64,000 nucleotides of DNA from Siphonodentalium dalli (taxonomy: Eukaryota > Mollusca > Scaphopoda > Gadilida > Siphonodentaliidae). The DNA lies in assembly GCA_032622095.1 (NCBI GenBank), contig CP136064.1:251722484-251786483 (forward strand), written 5' to 3'. The notes under the pieces are model-generated. The model was not told the origin of the DNA. It did not search any database and saw only the letters and a list, made by a program, of their open reading frames with translations. Position numbers and translations under genes: made by a program. Positions 10,653 to 21,862 of the stretch are shown here, one piece after another; within the stretch, counting starts at the first letter, position 1, and each line of letters opens with the position of its first letter.

Positions 10653-12181
10653 TTATATTTATGTAGCTTCTTGATGATTTATTCCCCATAAAAAGCTGAA
10701 TGATTTCTTATTTATTTTCACAACCTCTGCTGAGAATTGGAAACTAGCCATGCAGCACATTAAGTCAGCCCAATATAATATTGTCAAGCACTTATCAACG
10801 ATTACGTGATCGATATAGATAACTCGCTTCAGGTGCAATTTGGCTGAACTTTTTGAAAGCACGCCCAATTATTCGGCCAACCGATTTTAGTGATTAGATC
10901 AGCAATTTATGACGTCGTGTTCGCGTTACGGTCTGTGTTAGTGGGTATGAAACGGGTGACCCAATTGGCAGTTGACCAGTCACCGAACATGATTTAGTGT
11001 AAGTAGACGGGCTATGTACATATGTTACTTCTGACACAATGTAATAAAATTCGCCTGCTTCTTCGATATCAACTATGGCGAACTCGGATGTGCGTAACAT
11101 AAAACGTGCCTTGTATGTGAAATATATTAGAGCATATTAACAAAACATATCTTTATTCTATGCGTAATTGATTAAGTAAATCGGAACATCTAGTATATAA
11201 TAAATAATCACGATTGAAACGTCTTCGTAATCATCAGTGTCATCATAGTCATCATCAGCAGCTTAGTCTCGTTCAAATTCTATGTTGACTTGTAATCACT
11301 ACAAAAGAATCTGCATCATCACGATCGTCTGCGGCAGATAAAATATTCCATTCAGAATAAAAATTCAGCTGAGTTTATAGAAATTTATAAAGCTATATAA
11401 ATATAATATAGTTAAGTGCCCATCGACCACAGAGCTACACCCGTCAATCAGAATTATTGTACACACTCAAACTGTACGTTCATTTCTTAAATATATAAAT
11501 CGTAAGGAGATGGAAATGATCATTTGATCTTTTCGATCACAATCATGAGTTTGATTTTATTTTATTTGATTTTATTAACATCTGAACACATGAAAAGTTG
11601 ACCTGGGTCCATTTATTTCCATCATGGTCTCCTGTGATAAGGTCACATGACAAGGCATGACAAAGATAAAATGTATGTATATTATATAAAATATATGACT
11701 TTATGAGAGAGATGTATTACAACAGTACTCGGCTTTTTTGCGCGGTAATATCTAATTTCTTACCAGGAATTGTATGACATGGAATGATTATCATACCGAA
11801 GAGCGGGTGACGAACATGTTCAGTATCATCGGGACAACGCGCGTACAATGTAACACGCATGCGTGACGTCTGGTGTTATGTGAACACGGTCATCATTTCC
11901 GGGAAGTGATCAGTACGGAGAATATAAATCAAACCCAGGACTCTGGAACGGAACGAAAAATCATTGTGGAACAAACAATAAAACTTCAACACGCACGACA
12001 GTTTCCGGTTTGTGTTTTTAAATTTTCGCACCGTGTGATTTCTCTATTATGCACATTAACAGAATAAACTTGCTCCATCGATTTGAAATTGGATATCTGG
12101 CAAGTCGCGTACTGGCGATTATAGGCTACCTCGCAGACTGGAACCTCTCTGCACTCGCACGAGCATCATTGTACTGTAAAT
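10653..12181. other. No recognised feature
   Basis: About 1.5 kb, AT-rich, with short CATCAT-type low complexity near 11230-11260. No coding, RNA or repeat signature was supported. Confidence 0.45.
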
Positions 12182-12743
12182 TATGGTGTACTGTTTCCGC
12201 CATTTAGTTTTGTCGCTTCCTTTGCGTCCTTCGTTTGGTTTTTTCGCTTTCTAAATTGCCTCGTTTGTTTTAATCAAATGAAGCAAGCGAAAAACCCAAA
12301 CGAAGCAAGCGACGTTTTTTCGCTTGCTTTGTTTGATTTTTTCGCTTACGGCGCACATGAACAAACCGTAAACCAGTGACTCGGAACTTTTTTCTTGGTT
12401 GTTGTTGCTGGGTTTCGGCGGTTCATTCGCTTGTTTAGGATACTTCGCGAAGGAGCCGCCGAAAGTGAAAAAACAACAAAATGTCACACGAAGGAACCGA
12501 AGGAATCGAGAAAACCAAACGAAGCAAGCGAAATAACAATGATGTTTTTTTCGCTTTATAATTCGTCATTTGATTTGTTTTGCTTGTTTCGTTTGATTTT
12601 TGTCGCTCCCTTCGCTTCCTTCGTGGCGGAGGAACCGAACTAATTGAGATTATTTCGCTTGTTTCGCCGCGAAGGAACCGAAGCAAGCGAAAAAACAAAA
12701 CGAAGGAATTGAAAAAAGTATGTGGCGGAAACAGGACATCATA
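12182..12743. mobile_element. Foldback element with TATGG ends and internal hairpin array
   Basis: The left end TATGGTGTACTGTTTCCGCC is matched by the reverse complement of the right end (GGCGGAAACAGGACATCATA) with two mismatches. The interior alternates sense and antisense copies of a unit close to CGAAGCAAGCGAAAAA, with GTCGCTTCC and GTCGCTCCC blocks near the ends. The ORFs across it (up to 108 codons) are repeat artefacts. No clear target duplication was found. The plan is like the 484-959 element: TATGG terminus, a GTCGCTT subterminal block, and an array of short hairpins. Confidence 0.75.
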
Positions 12744-12820
12744 GTGTACATTTGACAACAATTTGACGTCGCTGGTAAAATATGTGTCAGTTATAATTTT
12801 GATTCAATATATATATTATG

Positions 12821-12909
12821 ACTGAAGGGGTCACTCTCACCTAAACAAGTGCTAAATGGTATAGATACGAGATCTCAAAAACCATTTAGCACTTGTTTAG
12901 GTGAGAGTG
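12821..12909. repeat. Palindrome with perfect 29-bp arms
   Basis: Arms begin CACTCTCACCTAAACAAG (12832) and end with its complement at 12909, separated by about 20 bp. The left flank CTGAAGGGG matches the termini of the element at 58269-58571, so this is a short derivative of that family. Confidence 0.7.
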
Positions 12910-14227
12910 TAGAATATTGTTCTTAATACAACGGTTGATTGACTGTTGGATAACTTCTTATCCAACTAGATTTAGGGTGTAACAAACAAAGCATACAACC
13001 AACAGTATTAAAGGCACGAATCAATGTAAATAATACAAATAATATGCATCCACATTATATCCATGAACAGTTTCCTCTTTTTAGTTCTGTGCACGGAATA
13101 ACATAACAGTATCCTAACTGTCGTAAACGACATAAATGTCGTCTCCCTCCAACAGTACGGCGACAAAATGTCGTTCTACCTACCAAAAGGTTAACGCAAT
13201 TCAATAAGAAACCCTGCAAAAAAGATTTTTTTATTTAGAAATTATATCTTAAAACAAGAAAATATATCTTATATCAAGAAAACAGTTCTTGGACTTAAGA
13301 AAAATATTCTATACCTAGAGTATTTTTTCTTGTGAGCACACTGAGAAATGGGGTGGAATATTCTTATAACTAGAAATTATTTCTAATGATTAAGAAAATA
13401 TTTCCAGGGCGAACAATATTTATGTGCATATTTGCTTAATTTCTTACTTTAAGAAAATATTTATAAATTATTATATATGGCCGATTAACATTTCTTTCTC
13501 AATAATTGATTTCTTAAATGCAGAAAGTAACCATATGAAACAATACAAAACGTATATTACTATTATTTTTAGATTGATTAATTTTCTTAGACACATAAAG
13601 TCACATTATATACGTGTTATGTACCCGGAATTAATTATATCGGACCAATATATATTATGATCCTTTATTAATATAGGTTTTGGTGGCCAGATATTGACTT
13701 TTGATTGACTGTTGTGAAAGGTATATCAATTTTTTCAGCCTCGCTAAAAACATTCCATGGTCACCTTTATAAACAGTGTGGATATCCATGCATGCTTCCG
13801 TCACCCAAAATGTAAGTGGTGTTATGGTTCTAAATGCATAGATATATCAAAGAGCGTTATCAAGCATGATCCTTTGTGGCAGTTTTAAATCTAAACAAAT
13901 AAAGCTAAATTTTGTCTTCATTTGTTTGTCCGCGGGCTATGGACGACCAAACGACTGAACCATCGGAGCTGAATTTTTTTTACACATTAGTCAAATAACC
14001 CGGGGAGTATATCGTTTTAAAACAATGTGTACCCTTCAGCACTTGTTTTTTTTTATTTAGATGAAAGTGATCACATCACGTGCGCCTATTTCTAGAATCA
14101 CATTGATCCTGCATGCCGTGTCGTATTTTCATTCTAATGTCTAACGATGTCCACGTCACACGACGTAAATCACGCTCGCGTCGACCATGACAAACTTTGT
14201 TGGTTGTTTGTTGTTTTTAAACCACAC
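12910..14227. other. AT-rich sequence with AAGAAATAT-type low complexity
   Basis: From about 13205 to 13480 motifs such as TTCTTATAACTAGAAAT and AAGAAAATAT recur in both orientations, an old simple or foldback repeat. A piece at 14030-14075 (TACCCTTCAGCACTTG...AAAGTGATCAC) resembles the right end of the 58269-58571 element. Nothing else was recognised. Confidence 0.4.
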
Positions 14228-14360
14228 GTAGCCTATTTTTATACTTTTGGTCAAAATTTTGGTCTGAAATGGACTTCAGTTGGAAATATTACATATATTA
14301 TATATATGGTTGGAAAATGTTTTCCAACAGTTGAAAACTTGAGGTACCGGTTGGTGGAAC
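14228..14360. repeat. Weak dispersed repeat R4 fragment
   Basis: TTTATACTTTTGGTC...GGTCTGAAATGG followed by TTGGAAAATGTTTTCCAAC recurs in altered form near 38887-38945. TTCCAAC/GTTGGAA-rich text also occurs near 14740-14870, 51000-51190 and 57740-58255. Divergence is high. The 128-codon ORF here has no family motif. Confidence 0.35.
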
Positions 14361-15430
14361 TTGTGACTGAACACAAAAAAAATATGTTTTACCGTACCGT
14401 TGTTGGACAGATACAGGCGCATGGCTATTTGAAGCGACTCATGTTTACCGCGTTCTCAACAAACTGTCTACAAGCTGATAGCAAATTCTTACTTACCACC
14501 GCTGAAATTGAAAAAAGTTTGGGGTGGACTTAAACTGGAATATACCCCCGGTGCATGAAATTTGGCCAAAATATATGGGTGGGCATAAACACGGGCAAGG
14601 ACCTTAAGCCGGGTCAGTAGTCAGTACGGTAAGAATATAAAGAATATGTTATGTGCCCTACTTGTGTTTCTGTGTCTTTAAACCACGAAATATTCAGTTG
14701 TCAGTCATTCCTGTTGGTCTGTAAATTACCCGGGAAAATTCCCGGTTCTCGGTTCTGATGACGTTTTCAGTCCCGTTTCCGGTTCCGCAAAATCCGGGAA
14801 TATATTAAACCCTATAATGGTGGTGCAAGGGGGTGCAGTTGGAAATTTCAAGGTTATCACCCCCCAACATGGACCCTCTAGCAACGTCTATGCAATCCAA
14901 ATTGACATATATATACGTCTCTTATCTGAAACATTTTGAGACTGGCCGCTTATAATTCTGCGTGCGTCGATGTAGGCAGCGATCGATGTCTAATTGTAAT
15001 GGACAATATAAAGCGTCGCCGACAGATATATAGTGCACAAATCACATATTTCGAAAAAATCAATTCCTCTATTAACCCTGTCTTTAAACTGAGTGAATTA
15101 TCCCATTCAATTATGAAAGTATAGCCATTGGTCTTTTGTATTCATCTGAAGGGATGTTCAGTAAATATAACCAGAAGACAGTCAGACGTACAGCTAATAT
15201 AACTGAAGAATAATTTGTATGCATGACTATAAAATGTACAGATAAGTTCAACAAAGGTCCATATTCATCTAATGGTCGTTCATCGGAGTATATCTTCATG
15301 GCGTTTAAATTGTCAGTGTAGTGCAATATATACTTATCACCGAATATGTCCTTTATTTTAACTTATTAAATGAACAGTCCCTAAAGGAACTACTCGACAA
15401 CGAGTATTTAGTAATCAAAGTTTTATCGAA
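14361..15430. other. No recognised gene
   Basis: Contains a GTTGGAAATTTC-type fragment near 14840 and otherwise unremarkable AT-rich sequence. Confidence 0.4.
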
Positions 15431-15518
15431 ATGGAGGTTTCCACACATATTCATTAGTGGGAGGAGCTTACGGTTGCTAGGAGACAATGCGTCTGCAGAA
15501 ATAGTTATATAAATTGAC
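15431..15518 (+). repeat. Dispersed repeat R5, copy 1
   Basis: GGAGGTTTCCACAC, GTGGGAGGAGCTTACGG and TTGCTAGGAGACAA recur in the opposite orientation at 62752-62846 with a few differences and one small insertion. Non-coding; class unknown. Confidence 0.7.
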
Positions 15519-16231
15519 AGCGTCTGTCTAGATTCTACAATACACCGGAGAACATACCGCCTTTCGTCTTTAATTGTGGATGAATTTCCAACATAATTGT
15601 ACAAATTGAAAGTTCATTACATTGTGATTTGACAACAAAACAGTTATTTGAAAATAAATAATTTATTACTCAATGTATGCGCAGATATCAAAGTTATGGC
15701 GAACGCAGAATTTTCAGTGCAGCAAGCGACCGGTTTAGTCGCTGATTGGTTGAATATATATGCTATGGATCGTGGAGTCGAAGTTGAATGATATATTTTC
15801 TGAAACTGGTTAGAACATTTGGCGAAGATGTTTTCGAATTATTACAGTTATAGCGTACTCAAGTGTCAAATGTTTAATAAGATAAACCACTGATCGAAGA
15901 AGCAATGTATACATGTATAGTGACAGAGCTGGGCACGTGTGCTCTACTTATTTGAAAGATAGCTATATGTAGAATCGTATACAAAGCAGCAGCTGGGCGC
16001 CTATATATATAGTGAAATGTGCAATCGATGTTAGTGTTTCATTATAATAAGCAGAACTGCACTGTGTTGTGAAAATGATTCCCAGCCATGCACGTACCAT
16101 GATATACCAGACTATATCCATCATTAAACCAATCTCTTCCAGAAGTGTCAATCGACTCACCGCGTTTAAATCCATGAGAGGATAGCGTCACTCACAGAGT
16201 TATGATTGTTATGCGTCAGATAACAAAACCA
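15519..16231. other. No recognised feature
   Basis: Unique-looking AT-rich sequence that ends in the left target duplication of the SINE (ATAACAAAACCA, 16220-16231). Confidence 0.4.
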
Positions 16232-16529
16232 AGGGGCATTGGTGGCTCAGACAGTTAGGGGTAGAATTCCAAGCCGTCTCGTCGTCCAGCGCTGGCGATG
16301 AGGGTTCAAATCCAAATGTTTCCTTCGTGGACTTTGCAACTCGAAATCGTTATCTGGTGGAGTTGTCAGTTACTCGATGGCTTGTGGTTTGTCGCACATG
16401 GTCGACGAGTTTATCAGCCATTGAAATCACTGCGGATTTCCTCCACCAATAAAGCTGGCAATGTCGTGATAAGGCTTAGTTGCTGAAAGCGACATTAAAC
16501 CCAAATCAATTAATCAATAAATCAATCAA
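16232..16529 (+). mobile_element. tRNA-derived SINE
   Basis: The 5' part is tRNA-like, with an A-box-like TGGCTCAGACAG near 16243 and a B box GGGTTCAAATCC at 16302-16313. A body and a 3' part follow (GCTGAAAGCGACATTAAACC) with an AATCAATTAATCAATAAATC tail. Near-identical 12-bp direct repeats flank it (ATAACAAAACCA 16220-16231, ATAACAAATCCA 16530-16541, one mismatch). About 300 bp. The 3' part recurs at 58612-58816. The ending resembles SINEs I associate with molluscs, but no database comparison was made. Confidence 0.85.
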
Positions 16530-16541
16530 ATAACAAATCCA

Positions 16542-17062
16542 GATACCACGATTGAATCATTGGTGAATGTTACATTTTTTTTCACAAATACAGAAATTCA
16601 AACTGGATGCGTGATGTACGTCAATTTGGTGACACAGTCAGTGTAAACAAAACAGTTCAAAGGCCCAGGTTCCGTAACATATACACACCGGGGTTCATGT
16701 GTGTGTATATACCATGTAGTCAACTGTGCAAAACAGCTTTGGTTACTGGAACATTGAACTTCTAGCGTGTTTTACTGTTTCTCGAATATTGAAAATTACC
16801 AAATATTTATACGAATAGCCAAAATTAACACTAGCCAAAATTTGCGTCTTATCTCATTAACCAAACTGCACATTGAAGTGATAATTATAAGCGAACCGTT
16901 GGAAATGAAACTACTATGCACAGAATTAATCACTGCATGTGACTTATTAATTGCTATATAGCATGTATAGAAACCAATTTGATTATAGATTGAAATACTA
17001 GAAATGGGCGTCCTGCTGTCAACGGCCGCATGGGTAGCGTGTTTGCCAAGATTATGGAGTAT
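16542..17062. other. No recognised feature
   Basis: AT-rich sequence with a short GTGTGTATATACC/ATATACACACC inverted pair near 16678-16710. No gene. Confidence 0.4.
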
Positions 17063-17675
17063 TTCTTGTTAAAATTAAAGCTGGCCATTCCGAAACTCAT
17101 TTTCCAACATCATTTTTAGATCCCAGGGGTCCGGGGAATAAATTACCAATTAAGCAGAGTTTGGTTGGTTTTATTCCTCGGATTCCTTTACGTGTTTAAA
17201 CCACGTTGTCTTTGTTTACTTCCGGTAGAAATAAAACTACTTTTGGAACTTCCGGTGTTTCGACGGGAGGGGAGATAATCGGCGGATAGCCATAACAAAA
17301 TTTCCAATTCACATAGTAGTCGATTATTTCATGCTTCCCACCTCCTCCCCTTCTCCACATATTTCATAATTTTTTGGTTTGATAATTTTAATATTGGCTT
17401 GGAATTACTAGTAATATATTTTGGTCCCTTTTGATATAAGATAAACATTTTTAGTCTGTTTTTATTTGTCGCAATATGACTTCTAGGAATAACTCCATTT
17501 ACTTTTTAATGTTTGGTTACTTTGCAATATTATTGTATTATATCTTACATTGTCAGCTTTATGTATCTTGTGCCCACATCATTGCATAGTTCTTGTTAAA
17601 GTAAAAGCTGGCCATACCAAAAACTCGTTTTCCAACATAATTTGTAGTTCTCAGGGGTCCGGGGAATAAAAGAAA
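17063..17675 (+). repeat. Direct duplication about 530 bp apart
   Basis: A block of about 85 bp at 17063-17150 (TTGTTAAAATTAAAGCTGGCC ... CAGGGGTCCGGGGAATAA) is repeated at 17590-17675 with roughly one difference in eight bases. It could be the ends of one element, for example an old LTR-like or direct-repeat unit. The ~440 bp between them contain no recognisable protein. Confidence 0.55.
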
Positions 17676-18039
17676 ATATGGATTTTTTTGACGATAAGCT
17701 ATGTATTAATCTTTTATTGAAAAGTAAAAAGTTCATATTCATCATACCAAGTCTTGGTTGGAATATAGTATGTGTCCACACTAGTCTAACACGCCAATTT
17801 CGAGCCGCCTGGTGACGATAAGCTATTCCATTGGTTGAGACAAACATGAGAGAACATCATGCTAAAACAACGAAGCGACGAACTGACTTAAACGCATACT
17901 GATAACATGAAATCAACATATACAATTTAACACCAAACCTTCAATACGACAGCATGCTTCAATTCGAATGATGCGTTACTAGCATGTAAAATATTAGTGT
18001 CGTCATAGGCAATATATGCGAAGCCTATTTCGAGTAAAA

Positions 18040-18165
18040 ACATTATAGTATATACATAAAACATTATAGTATGTACATAAAACATTATAGTATGTACATA
18101 AAATATTATAGTATGTACATAAAACATTATAGTATGTACATAAAACATTATAGTATGTACATATG
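18040..18165. repeat. 21-bp tandem repeat, about six units
   Basis: The unit is close to ACATTATAGTATGTACATAAA, repeated six times with very few changes. The 21-bp period keeps a minus-strand frame open (MFYVHTI repeated), so the apparent protein is an artefact. Confidence 0.9.
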
Positions 18166-18280
18166 TACAGCAGATAGATTGATAATAAGATTTGGATAAA
18201 AGTCTCGGAGACGTGCAGGTCTGACTATCATTCTATACATAGTTTCAAGTGTGAATATCTTCAGCCAAGAGAGAGAAAGA

Positions 18281-18286
18281 GAAAGA

Positions 18287-18313
<27 letters not shown>
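18281..18313. repeat. (TA)n microsatellite
   Basis: A GAGAGAAAGAGAAAGA run leads into about 16 TA units. Confidence 0.95.
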
Positions 18314-18317
<4 letters not shown>

Positions 18318-18644
18318 ATCTTGCACAGTGTAGATGGTAGCACAATACGGTTGAGTAGTGATAGGCGTCACTGACATCAGTCGCTGCCACGGATGAGGAG
18401 AAGTCATCGAACATCGACGGATCAAGAATGAACTGTAGCTTTACTTCAGTTGGTTTGGAGAAGAAATCGGTGTCAAATATACATGTGTATCTTTCAGCTA
18501 ACCTCGGCATACACGATCATTATCAAGCAAAGCAAGTTCGTTCCTTTGCAACGATATTATCGACATGCCGGTGTATCTTCATGTGGCGTTTGTTTTTTGG
18601 GGCATCGGTATGTATCAGTTCAGCATGTTCTCTCGAAAAAAATC

Positions 18645-19258
18645 CCACATTATCTGCTTATAATAGAACTTGTTTAAAGTAAACCAGACAGTGTCCCGTA
18701 CAATATAAGTACGCACACCCTAACCCCATGTCGCCACGTCTCTACAAGGATATATTGTGATATTTGAAAACATGCTCATGAAACAGACATGGTCCCATGC
18801 AATATAAGGGCGTACACGCCAATCCCATGTCGCATCGTCCCTACATCTAACCAGTCGTGAGAACATGCACATAAAATTGTCAAACAGACCCGGCAGTGTC
18901 ACAATCAATATTAGAAATAAAGTACATATGTGCACCCCTACCACCTGTCGTCCGCTGAGAATTGCCCCATTTTGAGTCGATAATGTGATGAAAATGAGAG
19001 CATTGTAGTCACATTATCGACTCATGGTGAGGCCATTCTAAGCAGATTATGTGCGGACAATGACACAAATAAGCCAACTCACGACTGTTCAGGTGTGTGC
19101 TCTTTAACGTGTGGTTTCACTGTGGCCCGCACCATAAAACGAAATAACGGACATGACTCCATTGTCTGCTCATTTCAGAATCAAATAATCATATTATGTA
19201 CCTATTCCACTTAATATGTCGAATATGTGCGTATTTGGGCGATGATATGTTGATCAGT
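18645..19258 (+). repeat. Dispersed repeat R1, copy 2
   Basis: 18645-18684 matches 1813-1855. 18955-19258 matches 1857-1955 joined directly to 2828-3053, including the join TTCTAAGCAGATTATGTGCGG-like text where copy 1 carries a LINE. A diverged tandem array (18685-18953) sits between the first two blocks in this copy. Confidence 0.75.
18685..18953 (+). repeat. About 100-bp tandem repeat, three diverged units
   Basis: Units begin CAGACAGTGTCCCGTAC (18685), CAGACATGGTCCCATGC (18784) and CAGACCCGGCAGTGTC (18885). The first two are alike over most of their length (CAATATAAG, CACCCTAACCCCATGTCGC) and the third is partial. Confidence 0.7.
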
Positions 19259-19806
19259 TGATAACACAATCATCATCTTATAAGTCCGAATGCCGTGACA
19301 TGTGATTAGAAGTTATGGGCGTATTGTTTAACTTTATTCAAGGTATATATATATATATATACCTTATAAGTACAGTCAATGAAAACGACCATGAATTCTA
19401 ACTATACCAAAAATCAATATGTCGAAAGCAAAAAAAAAATGAGCATAATAATTTAAGCATATATATCGCACCGCACAACCGATCGACGGCCTACTGCTGC
19501 AAATGATTCTACATAAACCAATGATCTTTATTAACTCGATTTCAAAAGAATATAACAAATTTGCACAGTAAAATTTAACTTTTTTTAGGTACCAAGAACT
19601 TCTGTAAAATAGATTGTGTTCAACAGTGCAGTTAATATATCCATGAGATCTTATCTGAAGATCATGAGAGGAGACTTAACTACTCACAATTTTTTTTCTT
19701 TATTTGAGAATGATTCATGTCATGTCCGTTGATCGATGAAAAATTGGGCTGAGATGAGTTCTGGGTCATGGGTTTATAACACAGTTACATCTGACCACCC
19801 TATCTA
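19259..19806. other. No gene; short TA hairpin
   Basis: An AAGGTATATATATATATATA / TATATACCTT palindrome lies near 19338-19367. The remainder is AT-rich with no recognised feature. Confidence 0.5.
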
Positions 19807-19810
19807 TTAA

Positions 19811-20193
19811 CCCTTTACCCAACAGAAGGGCCCTGTGCCAATGCATTCTCTTATATATGCGAGTCGACCATAGGTCGCCTCGCATATATAAGAGAATGCA
19901 TTGGCTTAACACATTAAAAATTATAAAATTGTTAAAGAATGTAAGAAAAAATGGTAAAAAAAAGATTTTTTTTAGGCCAATGCATTCTCTTATATATGCG
20001 AGGCGACCTATGGTCGACTCGCATATATAAGAGAATGCATTGGCACAGGGCATAACTGTAACTATCACAATGTGGTCAAGGAGCCGGTTCCAATGATATC
20101 CATATGTGTATTGTTCTATTGAGACAGACCGAAGATATTTTAGGCTGTTGAAGCTTTATTTGGCCGGTTTTGGCCGGTTTGTTGGGTAAAGGG
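19811..20193. mobile_element. TTAA-flanked MITE, CCCTTTACCCAACA type, full copy
   Basis: Ends CCCTTTACCCAACA and TGTTGGGTAAAGGG are flanked by TTAA (19807-19810, 20194-20197). Two internal hairpins share the core GCCAATGCATTCTCTTATAT, each folding on a CGACCATAGGTCG centre. They flank an AT-rich spacer containing TTGTTAAAGAATGTAAG. It is nearly identical to 22761-23151 and 51457-51828, pointing to recent spread. piggyBac-like by target and terminus; it codes for nothing. Confidence 0.9.
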
Positions 20194-20483
20194 TTAACAC
20201 TGTAGCCTAATTCCAGTTGGTTGGTTCCTGCTTGAGTGGACAACACTGCATATCAACATTTATTTTCATTGCGCTGGAATATTTGTGACTGCTTTATTCT
20301 TCAGTATAATATATGGGGCTATGATGCTATATTATGCAATTAAAAATCTAACTCAACTTTATGGTACAAATTAAGCTTCCTCTCATAGGCTATTTTGTGA
20401 TTGGAGTCTTGTGTGAAATTATTAATTATAAGGGGAAAAGAAACTAATATATTTTCAACCTGTCAAATGTATTAAAATCCATT

Positions 20484-20853
20484 GTGATGTGAAACACTCC
20501 AGTTGTGTGATCAAATATCAATGGAGAAAAACTCTTGTTCAAAGTAGTAATTTTTACAAATATTATATCCAAATTGACAACACACACCGTCATTCTTATA
20601 TATTAATTAAATGCAGTGACTCTCGATGGCCAAATCTTTTTTGTTAGTTTATCGCCGATAGATGCGTCTCAAATCGAGTAGTAAATATTTACAATTGAGC
20701 GTAATTCAGACGGTGTTTTCTATGGAGTGGTACGGTCGATTTGTTTCAAATTTTCGGCGATGTTAGTAGAATGCTACATTCTCCCAGTTGGCATAGTGCC
20801 TGAATACTAACTGATCGGTTTCACACACCTGAACAAGTGCATAATATGTCTTT
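20484..20853 (+). repeat. Dispersed repeat R2, copy 1
   Basis: About 370 bp starting TGATGTGAAACACT and ending near CATAATATGTCTTTAA, with an internal core GTAAATATTTACAATTGAGC. It aligns end to end with 31088-31465 and 51829-52183. No ORF, tRNA-type promoter box or terminal inverted repeats were found. Class unknown. Confidence 0.75.
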
Positions 20854-21614
20854 AATAATTGCTCAGATTCTATATACAATGAAGATGATGGTATATGTGA
20901 AATGACAGATAGGTCCAGATAAATTCTTCAAGTTTGTTGAAAATCTTTTCTCATTGTTTTGCTGGATTTATGCAAAAACTTGCGTCTCCCCCTTAACGGA
21001 TTCTCTCAACCAATATGTATCGATATGTTCAAACCCTTATATGTCCCATGGGTAATAATGGTCAGTTTTATTGTCGAATTAACGGGTGCTGTTCATGGGT
21101 TGTATACTCGCTATTTGCATGCGTCCAGAATGGTGTTAATGAAAGATCATCGGAGTGCCTCTTCGACGCGTCTAAAGTGTTAGCGCAGTGCAAGCGCACA
21201 ACTTGTTCCCACACACACAATGAAGAAAATTAGTTTCCTAATGACAATGCTATCGATTATTCGAGAATTTAAGCTAGGATAATATAATTTCTTAGCACCA
21301 ATCCACCAATGCGTTCCCAATCAATCGGTGTTGTCATAATTACAGAACAATCGCAATTATAGAATTCAGAATTCAGAATACAGATCTGACTCGATGACCT
21401 TCCATCTCGATTTAGTTTTTAGTTCTTTTTGTTTGTGTGTGAGTGGAGTGTATTTAAACTTTAATCTTTAGATTCCCTATATCGTTGGTATGACTATATA
21501 CACGATACAAGATTTTATTGCAATAACACCTTAATGGGCAGTTGCAAATATATAACATACACATAAAACATACATGTAATAGCACGAATTAAACCAAATA
21601 CTTGCATGTATATA
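20854..21614. other. No recognised feature
   Basis: AT-rich sequence; ORFs of about 70 codons without motifs. GAATTCAGAATTCAGAATACAG near 21362 is a small local duplication. Confidence 0.4.
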
Positions 21615-21860
21615 CAGTAATGCCCTAATTAATCTACCCCATAACCACAGCACAATTATGGGTAACTTTTCAGGATTTAGTCGGAAATATGGCTTGTTGC
21701 CATTTTCCCATAGTCGGAAATATGGATTGTTGCCATTCATCGGAAAGCTCTCGCCGAGAGCTTTCCTATGAATGGCAACAAGCCATATTTCCGACTAAAT
21801 CCTGAAAAGTTATCCATAATTCTGCTGTGGTTATGGAGTCGATTAATTAGGGCATTACTG
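21615..21860. mobile_element. TA-flanked palindromic MITE (mariner/Tc1-like), copy 1
   Basis: Ends CAGTAATGCCCTAA and TTAGGGCATTACTG are flanked by TA. Long inverted arms follow (CCACAGC, ATTATGGGTAACTTTTCAGG, ATTTAGTCGGAAATATGG). The centre is GGAAAGCTCTCG/CGAGAGCTTTCC. The left arm carries a partial internal duplication (GTCGGAAATATGG twice). The TA target suggests Tc1/mariner transposase, which is not encoded here. Related copies: 37518, 55703, 63688. Confidence 0.85.
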
Positions 21861-21862
21861 TA

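Noticed and set aside
12251..12761. FRLLRFLRG / FFRLLRL repeat proteins
   Set aside because: They are reflections of the CGAAGCAAGCGAAA hairpin array in the 12182-12743 element.
14147..14533. 128-codon ORF as a gene
   Set aside because: Overlaps degenerate repeat R4 text and lacks any motif or neighbouring exon.
16232..16315. Possible tRNA gene
   Set aside because: A/B-box-like words belong to a SINE with a 3' body, a tail and target duplications; the cloverleaf is not maintained.
17927..18148. MFYVHTI-repeat protein
   Set aside because: 21-bp tandem repeat keeps the frame open; no start context or domain.
19338..19367. TA-rich palindrome as a regulatory hairpin
   Set aside because: A (TA)n run is self-complementary by nature.
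19766..20068. Small protein containing SYICESTIGRLAYIRE, also seen near 51490 and 61040
   Set aside because: It is the translation of the TTAA MITE core hairpin, recurring wherever the MITE occurs.
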